A stretch of 64,000 nt of DNA from Steromphala cineraria. Taxonomy: Eukaryota; Mollusca; Gastropoda; Trochida; Trochidae. This document shows, in pieces, positions 9,476-20,720 of the stretch. The stretch's first letter is position 1; every line of letters starts with the position of its first letter. The notes beneath the pieces were generated by a model. That model saw nothing but the letters and a program-made list of their open reading frames with translations. It did not search any database and was not told the DNA's origin. The stretch is taken from the NCBI GenBank assembly GCA_916613615.1, contig OU744731.1:14204726-14268725 (forward strand). The letters run 5' to 3'. The translations under genes and the position numbers were made by a program.

Positions 9476-12066
9476 ATACAAAATAGTTTCTCTCCCTGCA
9501 GAGTATACTTATACTGTTTAAAGAAAATGCTTTCACTCGTACCAGCATCGTAATATCGTTGCAAGGCTTAGGTTTTTTATGTGAACATTCATCTGAAAAT
9601 CCTTTGGCTTAAATTTCGACACGTAAGCTCATGTATATATTTTAGTTCTGATTCCAGCTGTTTTTTGACAGAAAGTGGTAACGACCAAAAGTCCTGATTG
9701 GCCAAGGGCGTGTAAACTAACAGATTGTTTTGATCAAATTTGGTATCGAGATACAGAAAAAGCTTAAGGAATGTCATGATTAACAATGTTAGTTGAATTT
9801 CTTTTTGATACTTAGAAGTAGGGAAAATACTGAATAGTATCTACATAGAATCGAAGCTTATATCAGTGTTTAATACTTTAAAATTGTACATATGTTTTTA
9901 CAATTTTTTAAAGCATGTTCCTCAACCATCGTCTGCTAAATAAATTTGAAAACAAATATTTTAGGAACGTTTCAAAAGGTTGCTGGTTAAATATTTACTG
10001 ATTTCACTTCTTCTAAAGGGTCTTTAGAAAATAAATAACGGTGAATATGTGTTATTTTAAAATGCTTACATAAACAACACTCGGGTCTTCTTTACAATGA
10101 TTTTTAAAAATATATATTCCTTTATTTCAAGCTATGATATAGAACAAATTAATCGACTTCAGCACAATCCATAATCTAACTTGATCAACATGTTTCATTT
10201 ATACACTTTTGAATAAAATTCAAATTAATCGTATTCACAGTCATGAACAAAATGGATCGGGAGTATTTTATCAATTAGATTTTCTTTTTGAAAGGTACAA
10301 TATTACTTACTGCGAGAGTAAACACGATGTAAAAATATGACAGTGAACAAAGGCAAAAGAAGATAATAACAGAATGATGAAAAAAAAACTTTATCATGTA
10401 AAATCGTCCTTGAAATGTTTATGTAAGTTTAGAAGTATGTTTAATGAAACTTTCAAAACTTTTAAAACTGTTTAATTTGAATTTATTTGATGTCAAAGTT
10501 ACTGGAAGCGCACGTAAAATATTGTTTAAACCATCGATAGCTGTGTAGATGAATATAACTAGTATTTGAAGTTTTTTGGAACAATGTTTCAAGTTCATAA
10601 AACAAGACGAGTATCCTAGTCCAATCATCAGGTTTATTGCGCTTTTATCATTCATTTTTATACCTTTATACTTCAAATAACGTTGCTTTTTACATCAGAT
10701 AACTAAAAAAAAAACGTTTATGTTGTCAATATACAAAATATAAAATCAATTGATACGTTTAATTATTTTCACAAACATTAAAAAAACGCTGTTATTTTTA
10801 AACGAAATTGAGCATGTACCATTGCACTGATGCGTGATGTGACAGTCTCATCCCAAAATGCAAAATTAACTTTTTTCAATGATATCGAGAAAATCCCTGC
10901 ATGTACGATCATTCTCGCTGAAAAAAAAACTAGGAAAAAAAGAAGAAAGGTTTTGAGACAACCCATCGATTTCAACATCATCATAGTAACATAGTATAAA
11001 AAGGCACAATAATACCTGCCTTTCTTTATACTATGTACTATATACTACTCACGGAGTGTCTCTTTAAAGGGATGAAATTCAGAAAGTTATTTTTTTAAAG
11101 AGTCTTTAAGAGTCCTGGTATTTTAAATTTCCCCTCAATCGTGTTGTATTAGGTGATTTTGAATCATCCCGATTGCGTAAATAACTTAAGTAGCTGTGTG
11201 GGATTGTGGCGTATGCTTCTCTGTTTGGACAGCAATCGGAATCCTGAGTCTACATCTTTATAACATATATATTGGTAAATGAATGTTTTATTTTTTCCAC
11301 TTTTTCGTTAGTAAAGTCAACCGACCAGCATTTGACATTATGTAATTGTAAAAACAACATGAAACTCAATAATTTAAGAACTAAACTGCCGTTCAAAAGA
11401 AACATTACCACCTTTTGTAAAGAACGAAAAACGATAGAAATTCGAAACATAGTACTTCTTCAACCATTGCATTAAATGATCAACCAATCAACATTTAAGC
11501 AGGGAAAACCATCTTTTAACTTATTTAATTTATGGAATAGGCATCAAATTTTTTTTTTATAGACGTCCTTTTAAAAGATTTTACGCAATAATGTGGTGAA
11601 AGTAATAAAATGTGTAACTTTTGTGTCACGTGTTTCAGCGCACCAAGGTCACGTGATTTTGCCGTTTGCGATTTTCAAAAAAAATGCATGGAAATTTCAC
11701 AATTAAAAGTTTTAATCATAAAAGTTGAGGTTTCAACTTTGTCATTGCGAATTCAACTGACGCATTAATATCAAATAGTCATGTCAGTATAGTATATCAT
11801 TTTAAAAGTGTTAAAGTTTTCTTTGCAAGTCAGTCCAATATCATGTTCAGATTTACTCCCATTTGATGTTGTTTTCTATGATAAAAGTATATAAATCAAT
11901 TTAAAAAAATAACCTTTAGTAAGCGAACACAACTTATTCCCATTATAAAAGTATTTTCAAAGTATATGAAACGATAAAAACCAATCCAGTTCTCATCAAA
12001 CCACAACTCACCCTGTTTCGGGTATATAAGTAGAGCCAATAAACACTGAAACAGATCAGTCACTAA
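9476..12066. other. Intergenic, AT-rich, mostly featureless
   Basis: No supported gene. Three things stand out. An inverted repeat around 10991-11038 pairs TAGTATAAA with TTTATACTA across an AAGGCA/TGCCTTT stem. An orphan MITE end, ACTCACGGAGTGTCTCTTTAA (11050-11070), matches the terminus of the element at 53012-53480. Two CACGTG E-box palindromes lie at about 11625-11660. Confidence 0.5.
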
Positions 12067-12422
12067 AGGGGCAGTAGCACGTTTTTTGATAATTTTATAT
12101 TTTAAAATTTTCACTGATAATTGTAAGTTAATTATAAATGTATTATTTTGACAGTGTTAAAAATCTCATTACATATGCCAATAATCCATAGTCAGAGGAC
12201 AACGTATGAAGATTCACATAAAATCCATTGGCGGCCATTTTGTGTGAACACCTTTAATTCATTTTGTGTAAGAAAAAGGAATCGCATGGCTTAACCTTAC
12301 GTTATGTATTTGAATTAGTACTGTTCCAATTAGTTTAAATACATTGTCTTTCAATTGGAACCATTTATTTTCATTTCCCTGACATCACCTTATATCCCCC
12401 CTAAAAACGTGCTACTGCCCCT
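12067..12422 (+). mobile_element. TTAA-flanked MITE, AGGGGCAGTAGCACG family, copy A
   Basis: The 356-bp element starts AGGGGCAGTAGCACGTTTTT and ends with the inverted AAAACGTGCTACTGCCCCT. It is flanked by CTAA (12063-12066, a decayed TTAA) and TTAA (12423-12426). The internal sequence (GGCGGCCATTTTGTGTGAAC, TTAAATACATTGTCTTTCAA) is shared with copies at 26321-26682 and 55508-55861. TTAA duplications point to a piggyBac- or Kolobok-type transposase acting in trans. Confidence 0.9.
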
Positions 12423-12620
12423 TTAAAGAGACGCTGTATAAGTAACATTAACCGAGTTTCCCCGTGATGTCCTGATACCTATCATTCCAAACATCTGTCC
12501 AATGGGACAGTTGGTTACTAAGGAAATCCCGTATTTAGCCAATTCAAGGATAACTACACAATTATGCGATTTGTAACACCCGTGTATTAATTGTTCTTTA
12601 GCAACCTATCATTTTGATTT
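12423..12620. repeat. Dispersed repeat family 2, copy 1
   Basis: Blocks such as ATTAACCGAGTTTCCCC, CATTCCAAACATCTGTCC and AAGGAAATCCCG recur at 19325-19500. The stretch begins TTAAAGAGACGCTGTATAAG, similar to the AGAGACAC termini of the TTAA MITEs, so MITE copy A may have inserted at the edge of another element. Confidence 0.55.
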
Positions 12621-13649
12621 TCGGTTTCTAACAAATAATTTCGTTTTTTTAAACTGTTGATTGCAAAATAATATTTATAAATATTCCTGAAGAAATTGTA
12701 AGCATAAGAGGGCTACCTGATAAACGCCGAATTGTCAAAATCCTCACCAGATGGCCACCTCAGAAGGAAGTGATCTCGATTGGCCTTAGGAGTTCAGTTT
12801 ATTTCAATACTTAAATGCCACAGGCCTATAGTACAAAATATAAATATACAATGAAGCGCGCGTGTATACATGGACATTTACCTCCTTCGCAGGGATCATA
12901 TTATTGTGATAATTATAATTTCAAACATATATCTAGTGAAATACTATATTATAACATATACAAATTCTCTGCTTCATTTCTCATTCTCTTTTGTGTGATG
13001 AATTTGAATATTTTAATTTGAAAAGACATTTAAACAAAAATAATCTAAAATCATTAAGAAGCATTCTTTGGCTTATGTTAATCTCCGTTACTTGTCACTT
13101 TTGGAGTACGACGTCAATAACATGAAATTTGAAAATCATAATAGATAAAATAAAACGAATTGAGGTGTTAAATCTATTTTGTATCTCAGTTTGTCTGGGG
13201 TAGCTATCTGACGATTCATATCTTCAGGTCGAGTCTGTTCAATGACAAGTTTACTTGGCAAAAGCGAGAATCTGATTTATGAGAATATTTACGATATATA
13301 TAAATAGTATAAAACCTAATAACCTGAAGATAGAGTAAGGATGTGATTTTAGAATTTTGACTATGTAACGTCTTCCATCCTGTAGTCAATATTTCTTATT
13401 TCTTTGTTTAAAAAAATCCTGTGCTGTAAGTAAAGATTGGTGAAGCTGACGTGTTTATTTTCAGAATGTTGATAAAAACCTTACTTATACTTTCTCATGA
13501 CGATATGGTTTAATTATTCAATAATGCCATTACTAACATATATAATTCAAGAAGTACTATGTAATAAATTACACGCACGATTTATTTAATAAAAAATTAA
13601 TAACATATATCCACACAATTTAATGTCCATTCAGATTTATGACTTCAAA

Positions 13650-14045
13650 ACAGGAAAGGAACCCTTACGAATTTCATTGAAATCATAATCTATTGACAAA
13701 GATACATTCGTCACATTCTATTTGGCATTACTGCACTCTGAGGACAACACACTGATGGATAATTATGACTTCAATGTCCAGCCTTTTAGAATCGAATATG
13801 ATATATTTGGATATCCTTGCACGCATTCAGTTTCCCGTTTGACTAATTGACCCTGAAGATGTTTCTGGCCCCCTTTCATCTTCTGCATAAGGACGGAAGC
13901 AGTATCCTACTTTGCCTCCATCTAACGAGGCAGTGAAGTGGGTTGAAGCATTGCAATGGGATATATCCATCAAGGGAAGAGAAGACATAACATGACATTG
14001 CACGAAATGCAAAGGACCTGAAACTTGTAGTAAGAGGTAGAACTA
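13650..14045. repeat. Dispersed repeat family 3, copy 1
   Basis: This stretch shares, in order, a TTCAATGTCCAGCCTTTT-like segment, a CAGTTTCCCGTTTG segment, CTGAAGATGT, CCCTTTCAT, a CATCTAACGAGGCAGTGA-like segment and GCATTGCAATGGG with 22930-23160. It also matches 53660-53815 in inverse orientation and, more weakly, 46980-47100. The family is ancient and interspersed, with no obvious coding content. Confidence 0.65.
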
Positions 14046-14084
14046 TATCCATATACAAGAAATAAAATATACTTCAGTTACCTT

Positions 14085-14335
14085 TGTCTTATTAAGGCCT
14101 ATAAGCGATGATTTAGAGAGAAAATGTGACTATTGTTGTGAGAGGTTAAATTGTCTACTTATGCAAGAGGTAAAATCTACTTAGGATACTTCTGTCTTAT
14201 TAATTGTGATAAGGAAAGCACTGTCATAGAGAGAAGATATGACTATTGTTATGAGAGGTTAAACTTTCTACTTATTCAAGAGGTTAAATCAACTTCAGGT
14301 ACATCTGCCTCTTTGAGTGTCATTCGGAAAGCTCT
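14085..14335. repeat. Tandem repeat, about 116-119-bp unit, just over two copies
   Basis: The order TTGTCTTATTAA, GATAAGGAAAGCAC, AGAGAGAAGATATGACTATTG, AGAGGTTAAA, CTACTTATKCAAGAGG recurs at 14088, 14190 and partly at 14304. Copies differ by substitutions. No gene is seen. Confidence 0.8.
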
Positions 14336-14339
14336 GTGA

Positions 14340-15470
14340 TAGATTGAAGATATGGATGAAGCTTCGACACAATACATTTGAAGCTATCGTTAACGTTAAT
14401 GAGTTTGATATTCACCCCCTTGAACAGGATATGTATGGGATTTCTTTACTTATTATGTTCCGGAAATTCTGCACTCTTTTCAAGTTTAATGGGCGATAAC
14501 AAGAAAGGTGGTATCTTATCAACGGGCAAGGCATGTCACTTATTGGGAGTCCTTACATGCCTGCATTTCACTTGGTTCTTGACTTTGACAAAGGTTAAAA
14601 TCAGCTGTGTTAAGCCGACTGACGCAGATGCTTGTAGTGTAATCCATATCAAATTAATCCTCATCCTGTTTAATGTAAAAAAGAAACTTCACAAACATGT
14701 GTATATAGGGTAACCGCCCGCCCTCAAAGGTACTACGAACATTCAGGTGGTGCTTCATTATAATTTTGTACCATTTAAATCAAATAATTTTGCGTTGAGT
14801 TTGCTTGTACTGTTCAGATATAGAACTCAACCAATGCAACGGAAAGATTTACTCATACCAACTTATTAGAAAAACGACACAACACGATACTTTATTTTAT
14901 CTAAAGATGTAAAAAGACTGCTTTGCACATTAAGTCCACACGTCAAAATTGAGTAACTTAGTTCTCCTTAGGTTCCTTTGTTGTATGTTGTTTGTATCAA
15001 GGGAACAAAAACTATTTGTTACCAAAGTAATTAATTTACTTAGAACTGTTCATAACATATCTTTGCATAAGCTTGTTTTCTTATGTCATGTCATGTTTTG
15101 AACAACTTCGATTAGTAACTCAATGTTTGTAATGATGATAAATCGTTATCTTAACCTGATGTAATTTGTAATTTAAAACCACTGAAAGGGTCATGAGTGT
15201 ATTGAAAACTTATTCCAAATTATCTATATGTTTAAAATCATTGCATTAGTTCAAATATCAAATTGTTCAAATGATCTAGGTTCTAATCATTAACTTGATA
15301 ACCACAATGTATTCTAATGGTAGTGCCTCCATCTCTCTCTAATGTCCTTTAGTTCATTTGTAATTACACTAAGTAAAAATAGAGACGCTAGCATACAAAA
15401 CAAGACATTTCGAAGGATTGAACTGCGACAGATTTACAACATGTCTGTAAAAGAGGCATTTAGAAGTTGG
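14340..15470. other. Intergenic, no supported feature
   Basis: A frame of about 110 codons (14378-14713, +) is open here, but it has no recognisable domain and overlaps other short frames. I do not treat it as a gene. Confidence 0.4.
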
Positions 15471-15474
15471 TAAG

Positions 15475-15768
15475 ATGAATGAGAACAAGTTCTATGGATT
15501 TACAACTTCTTTATTGCAAGAGTGCGACGTTTCGGTGTAGGTACTAACACCGTTTTCAAGCAAGTGATACAGAGCATGATATGGACGTGATTATATACAT
15601 AATTGGTGAATATGTTTATACAATTAATTGGATTGATGTACAGAGATATACCAAGTTTGATGGTGATTGGAATTGTATTTTGTATACTGTAACAACAATC
15701 AACTCCATCTGGCTTCCTCTCCTGCAATGTGTACTATAACAACAATCCATAGAACTTGTTCTCATTCA
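15475..15768. mobile_element. Small terminal-inverted-repeat element
   Basis: ATGAATGAGAACAAGTTCTA (extending to GGATT) at 15475-15499 is exactly inverted at 15744-15768. The interior has GCGACGTTTCGGTG and ACCGTTTTCAAGCAAGTGAT, a CGACGTTTCGG-type hairpin motif seen in many animal interspersed repeats. CATGTCTGTAAAAG occurs both just before the element (about 15439) and at its right edge (about 15765), so a longer direct duplication may flank it. No transposase. Confidence 0.75.
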
Positions 15769-16510
15769 TGTCTGTAAAAGTCAAGTTACTAAAGTGTGAA
15801 TAACGAAGTAGATTTTCATTTTTCTGAAAAAACCCGCACCTTTTATCTAGACGAGATAGGAAAGTAAAAAAGAAATAATTTTGCTCACTGAAATTCTCAT
15901 TTTATTAATGCCCAAAAAGGTTTGATGCGTCCCGCATTTCTTTTATTAATTAGATTTCTTCATTTGATATTTTTCTAATTTAAATGGCATTCTTGCCACA
16001 AAACCCGAAAACATTAGTGTTTTCAAGGGTATTTAAATAGATATAAACTAAAGAGTAATATTCGCTGAATCATTTTTTTTTTCTGTGTTAAAAATTTGGT
16101 TACGTATATCTTGTTACTCAAGTTTATGTCAGGCCGAAACAGCTGCAACTCGTTATCCTCATCTTATCTTATATAAATGCGCAAAAAGCTAGAACCTGCA
16201 AATTTGACATTTTTCACTTTTCATACATGTATATGTTAATTGTAATATAAGACGATAATGGGGTACATCTATTTCGATTATCTTAAGATGCTTTTCATTC
16301 GATTATAAACATACATGATTAACAATTTCATTTGCTGTAATTCAGTTACCCATGACAAAATGACATCAACATGTCCTCCGACCATCCCATACTTTCCTCT
16401 TAGTGGTTTATCAAATTTTCAGGTACGGGGTCGGGACTTTCTTACAACACGAAATGATCTTCTATATTTCTTCATATTTTCCCTTTACTCTTATTGATTT
16501 GGTATGCGTC

Positions 16511-16620
16511 ACAATAAAATAGTGAGCTGAGTTTAATCATCGATTTTACTTCTAAATACATCGTTAGAAACCATTTTCCTGAATCTAATGCACTTGAAAG
16601 TTTAGAAATAAGACTTAAGC
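16511..16620. repeat. Dispersed repeat family 4, copy 1
   Basis: GTGAGCTGAGTTTAATCATC, ACTTCTAAATACATCGTTAG and CTGAATCTAATGCACT correspond to GTGAGCTAAGATTGTGTTTG, ACGACTAAATATATGGTAAG and TCGAATCTAATGTGCT at 21616-21715. Confidence 0.5.
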
Positions 16621-16710
16621 CTAACTCCAATTAATAATTTTCACCACAGCAGATGTAGAAATGGTTGAGTAAGAGTTTAAGTAACCACCAATTGACTCAT
16701 AAATATACTG

Positions 16711-16865
16711 CTTCTGATACCAACAGTAACATCTTTTGGATTTGAATTTGATACCAACAGTAACATCTTTTGAATTTAATTTGATACCAACAGTAACATC
16801 TTTTGAATTTGATACCAACAGTAACATCTTTTGAATTTGATACCAACGGTAACATATTTCGAATT
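16711..16865. repeat. Minisatellite, 29-36-bp unit, five copies
   Basis: GATACCAACAGTAACATCTT is repeated five times with TTGAATTT-type spacers of varying length. The last copy is diverged (ACGGTAACATATTTCG). Confidence 0.93.
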
Positions 16866-17439
16866 TAACTTGTTCTGTTGCAGCAAGCATAAAATAAAGT
16901 TGATTAAATTATATAATTTTATTCTAGTTTTACGTCTCTAAATTTCTAATATCATCAAATACTGACACACATACCTATTTGTTAAAGGTTTCTTAAACAA
17001 TCTTACTGTGTATTGAAGTCTTATACCAACTTGGCTATACATGATAGTTTTGGGTTATTTCTAAATTTTAAATTGAAATATAACTCGATATATGTATGCA
17101 TCTTAAGTCCTTGAAACTGAAAAGTTGTGTGTTACTTAAATGAGTATCAGTATTTGTCATTGATTACGCTAAACTATTTTCCTGAATGAAGATCAACTCC
17201 ATACAGTATCATTTCGAAAACAATGGGTTGACCGGTTGAGCCTCCAGTTTTCAAAGGCACCTTTTCTGATTGGCCGAGCGGCATGATGTGAGAGGTAAGT
17301 GGGACGACACACCTAATCGGTCAATCTTAGATCAACAGTATGTCTTAATATATAAAACTCGTTGATCTGTATTTATTTATATTGCACCAACACAATTCTA
17401 AAGTCTTGGTCCTCAATAATTTATCGATCTCAGACATTC

Positions 17440-17720
17440 CGGCTATTGAACGATGGGGCTACAATAGGCATGAAGATAAACTGGAAATAGGTGCCCAGAC
17501 AATATCACAGTGATTCTCAGTTATAGTAATGAGTTATCAACAGGCAATTGTATACATTTCTCAGTTATAGTAATGAACTATCAACAGGCAATTGTATACA
17601 TTTCTTATCATCTTGGTGAGATGTGATTGAATTGTGGAGTCATATGGTGGTCTTCATTTCCTATGTATGTGTCATCACACCTGGACAACATGAGTCAGAA
17701 CAGTCCAAGTTCTTATCAAT
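17440..17720. repeat. Dispersed repeat family 5, copy 1, with an internal 45-bp duplication
   Basis: Blocks GGAAATAGG, AACAGGCAATTG, GATGTGATTGA, TGTGTCATCACAC, GACAACAT and GTCCAAGTTCTTA match 39020-39220 in order. Within it TCTCAGTTATAGTAATGA (and the next 27 bp) is tandemly duplicated at 17515-17601. Confidence 0.65.
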
Positions 17721-20310
17721 GTTATTAAGGATTGCTTCAATACTGCAGGAGTGTTCTGTCAGGGATGAAACAATACATTCAAAAAGAAAAGGACAGGTCT
17801 GAGGCAACAGGTTTGAGTAGATAATACTATTGAAACCCTAATAAAATGCTTTTTGAAAAAGTTGAATTTTTTTTATTTGCGTCATTTAAAATACATTTTC
17901 GAAAGTAAGACATAACCTTTTATAATCGTTGGATTTTTTTGGCTATGTAAAGAAGTGCAATTTCTTCAGTAAAAAAATGCAACATAACATCACATTTTCT
18001 TATAATTAGTTATGTTGACATGCCAATATTGATATATCATAAGTGATGATCATTAGTGCGTATTTTGTTAAATGTTCTTTATAAGTTTTATTTCAATATG
18101 TACCTTATCTTTAAAATGTGTTGAGCAGTCACTAATGTAAACCAAATTCCCTTTCGGGCCAATTAAAAATTATAAAGAATGATTATTAGAAATCAATAGA
18201 AATGTAAACTTCCAAATGTAAATAACTTTGCACAAGTTGTGGAAAATATCAGCAAAAATTTCGTGAAAATTATACACATAGTTTCAATTTGTAAGGGAGA
18301 CAAATATTTAAAAACATACGACAGTGGAGTCAACAGAATTAGTTGTTACAAAATGAAAACGCCAATAAAACTCGAAGAAGTTGAAATTTTGAAAGTCAAA
18401 TGTTAATTGATCCAAATATTATTCTTTAAATCTTAGATCTTATAGTTTTTGAGTTCTACAGCAGAAACGAAATATTAAGTAACCTTCCCAAACTACGAAA
18501 AATGAACTTTAGAAAAAGCTTAAAATCCTAAAAGGCTGATTAATTCACATTAAACGTTGAATGGAGCTAGGTCAGAGAGCCAGAGGGAAAACTTGTTTTG
18601 ATAAAAAAAAACTAATTGAATCTGTTAATAGATTAAGTAGCTATTTTACTGATACATCACAAAACAACTTTAAAGTTTACGTAACAACTGCAATTCATTT
18701 CATCTCAGACTTCAAGAAAGAATAAGAATGATCTCATTTTTGGCTAATGAAGAGCACTTTTCGTCGGTCAGAAACAGTTGTTTTTATGAACTCACAGAAG
18801 AAGACCAGCATAATTTGAAATTATCAGCTAAAAAGTTAAAGAATATCATGAATTAAATCGATTATATAAGTTTGGCAATTCAATGTCAAGGATTTAAGAA
18901 AAAAAACCAAAATCGTACTCTGAATGATGAAAACGTTTCACTCCACTCAGTGAAAAAAAGTTACAAAGGAAGAACCTGGCAGGAATTGCACAGGGGCAAC
19001 TGATGGAGCAAGTAGACGGAATCGCACTGTATTTATCTACATTCAGAAATGTTGTTTAAGCTCGAGGAAGGCCGGGGTTCGATTCCCCGTCGCATCATAC
19101 CATAAGATGTTAAAATATTGCCTTGTTTCTGTCTTGCTGAGCATTGTTAAGACAGAGCAACACATTAAATAGCGCTTAACTGTTATACTTACCAGCACTC
19201 AACACCTTTGCATTAAATAAAACTATTGTTAACGTAACCAGAATTGAATAATGTCAAAAAGTTCATTAATTTCTGAATCAACTTGTTCAAATTCAAAAAT
19301 ATAAAAATAAAAAGTGAAAGAGAACAGTAAACCATTAACCGATTTCCCCTGAATTTTAGTACCTCATCATTCCACCCATTTGTTCATCAGGACGATAAGT
19401 TGGTAAGGAAATCCCGCATTTAATCAAATTAAAGGCAAATTTATTATCTCGGGGTTAATATCCTGTGTTTGATTTGTTTTGGAGCCTGTTCATATTTAGT
19501 ATGTTATGACGAGTATGATTATTCTCAAATGTCAGCACAATATTGTTAAAACTAAACTGTTGATTGGTGTCAATTTTCCCAACTATTTCTGAAAAAAGGG
19601 TCAGTCTTCCTCTTTTACATTCGGCCCTTCCTCATGACAAAGTATGATCTATTACTTTTAACTTGTTTGTATCTAAATGTGAAAATACTACATGTACTGT
19701 TTTATATTCAAACTACAGTAGATAACTATAATAACATCCTACATGACCCTCAACACGCGATTTACCTTATTTGAACTGCTATGCAAAATAATAGCTCCAA
19801 AACAACATTGATGTCATTGGAGATTCGACTTATTCGTACCATACCTTGACCTTCCAAACCTCCTAATTTGTGTGAATGTTTGCAGGAATGATAAACTTTT
19901 TTCATTTCCTGTTGCCCTAGGGACCTTCCCTGTAATTGTAAACTTTAGTTTTTATTTCGACATGCATGTATATATAGCCTACTGAACTTTAAAACAATTT
20001 CAGATGAAGATTCTTGCACATCCAGCTTTGGTAACGCAATGAAACTCCCTTTAAAAAAAACCACAATTCCAGCCTAGTCAAGGACTGAACAAATGACTCA
20101 ATGAGCAAGTCTGAATCAAAATCACAAGTGAAATTAAAATTAAAATCAAAAAGTATTTTTGCCTCATGACTTGCGTACAAATACTGATTTCTATGAATGG
20201 AAAAGATTCGAAGCTTCTATAAGGTAGGTAAAGTAAAAGAAAAGGGAGAGTATTGTCTGATGCTAAAACAATTCAAATAGGTGCAAAAATAAGGGCTGGG
20301 TGGAGGGTGT
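17721..20310. other. Intergenic with two repeat relics
   Basis: At 19073-19089 a perfect tRNA T-arm, CGGGG-TTCGATT-CCCCG, is followed by TCGCATCA, but no matching D-arm or 5' acceptor strand is found upstream, so it is a tRNA/SINE relic. At 19325-19500 is dispersed repeat family 2, copy 2. I see nothing else. Confidence 0.5.
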
Positions 20311-20317
20311 ATACTAA

Positions 20318-20720
20318 ACGAGTGTCCAAAAGAAACACTACCTAGTTTTCAACGTCGTCCAAAACAAAATTGTATTACCTAACGAAATGGAATGTAAGTG
20401 TATCTGACAGGCATGTCTTGTTCATGAGTATGCACATTTACATTCTTCAGGAAAAGATACTTTTGATTTTGTATATCTTCCAGCGCAGATGGGGTGCATA
20501 AATCGCAATTTCAAATTGTTTTTGCACAGAATGTTCGTCATTTCAGTTGAAAATTGGTAAAATTTGGAATTGAGGTAAGAAAACACAATTGTCGATATCA
20601 TTCACTTTATTTGACATAAATTCATTGATGCGTCATTGCTCTTGAACGTTTTAAAACAAGCAAAAGTGCCCAATTTCTCTCTGCTATCTCGCCTAGTTAA
20701 ATAGATTCAAATCGAAGATT
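20318..20720. mobile_element. Diverged relative of the TA-flanked MITE at 56437-57012
   Basis: AGTGTCCAAAAGAAACACTACC corresponds to the left end of the 56.4-kb element. Downstream CCAAAACAAAATTGTATT, TTTTAAAACAAGCAAAAGTG and TGCTATCTCGCCTAGTTAA match ACAAAACAAAATCCTG, TTAAAAACAAGAAAAATGG and CTATCTCGTCAAGTTAA there in the same order. The right end is not identifiable. Confidence 0.55.

Noticed and set aside
14378..14713. A 111-codon plus-strand frame as a gene
   Set aside because: No family resemblance and it overlaps another frame. Composition is like the surrounding non-coding DNA.
19030..19100. Functional tRNA gene at the perfect T-arm
   Set aside because: Only the T-arm is well formed. 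No D-arm, anticodon stem or matching acceptor strand is found upstream.
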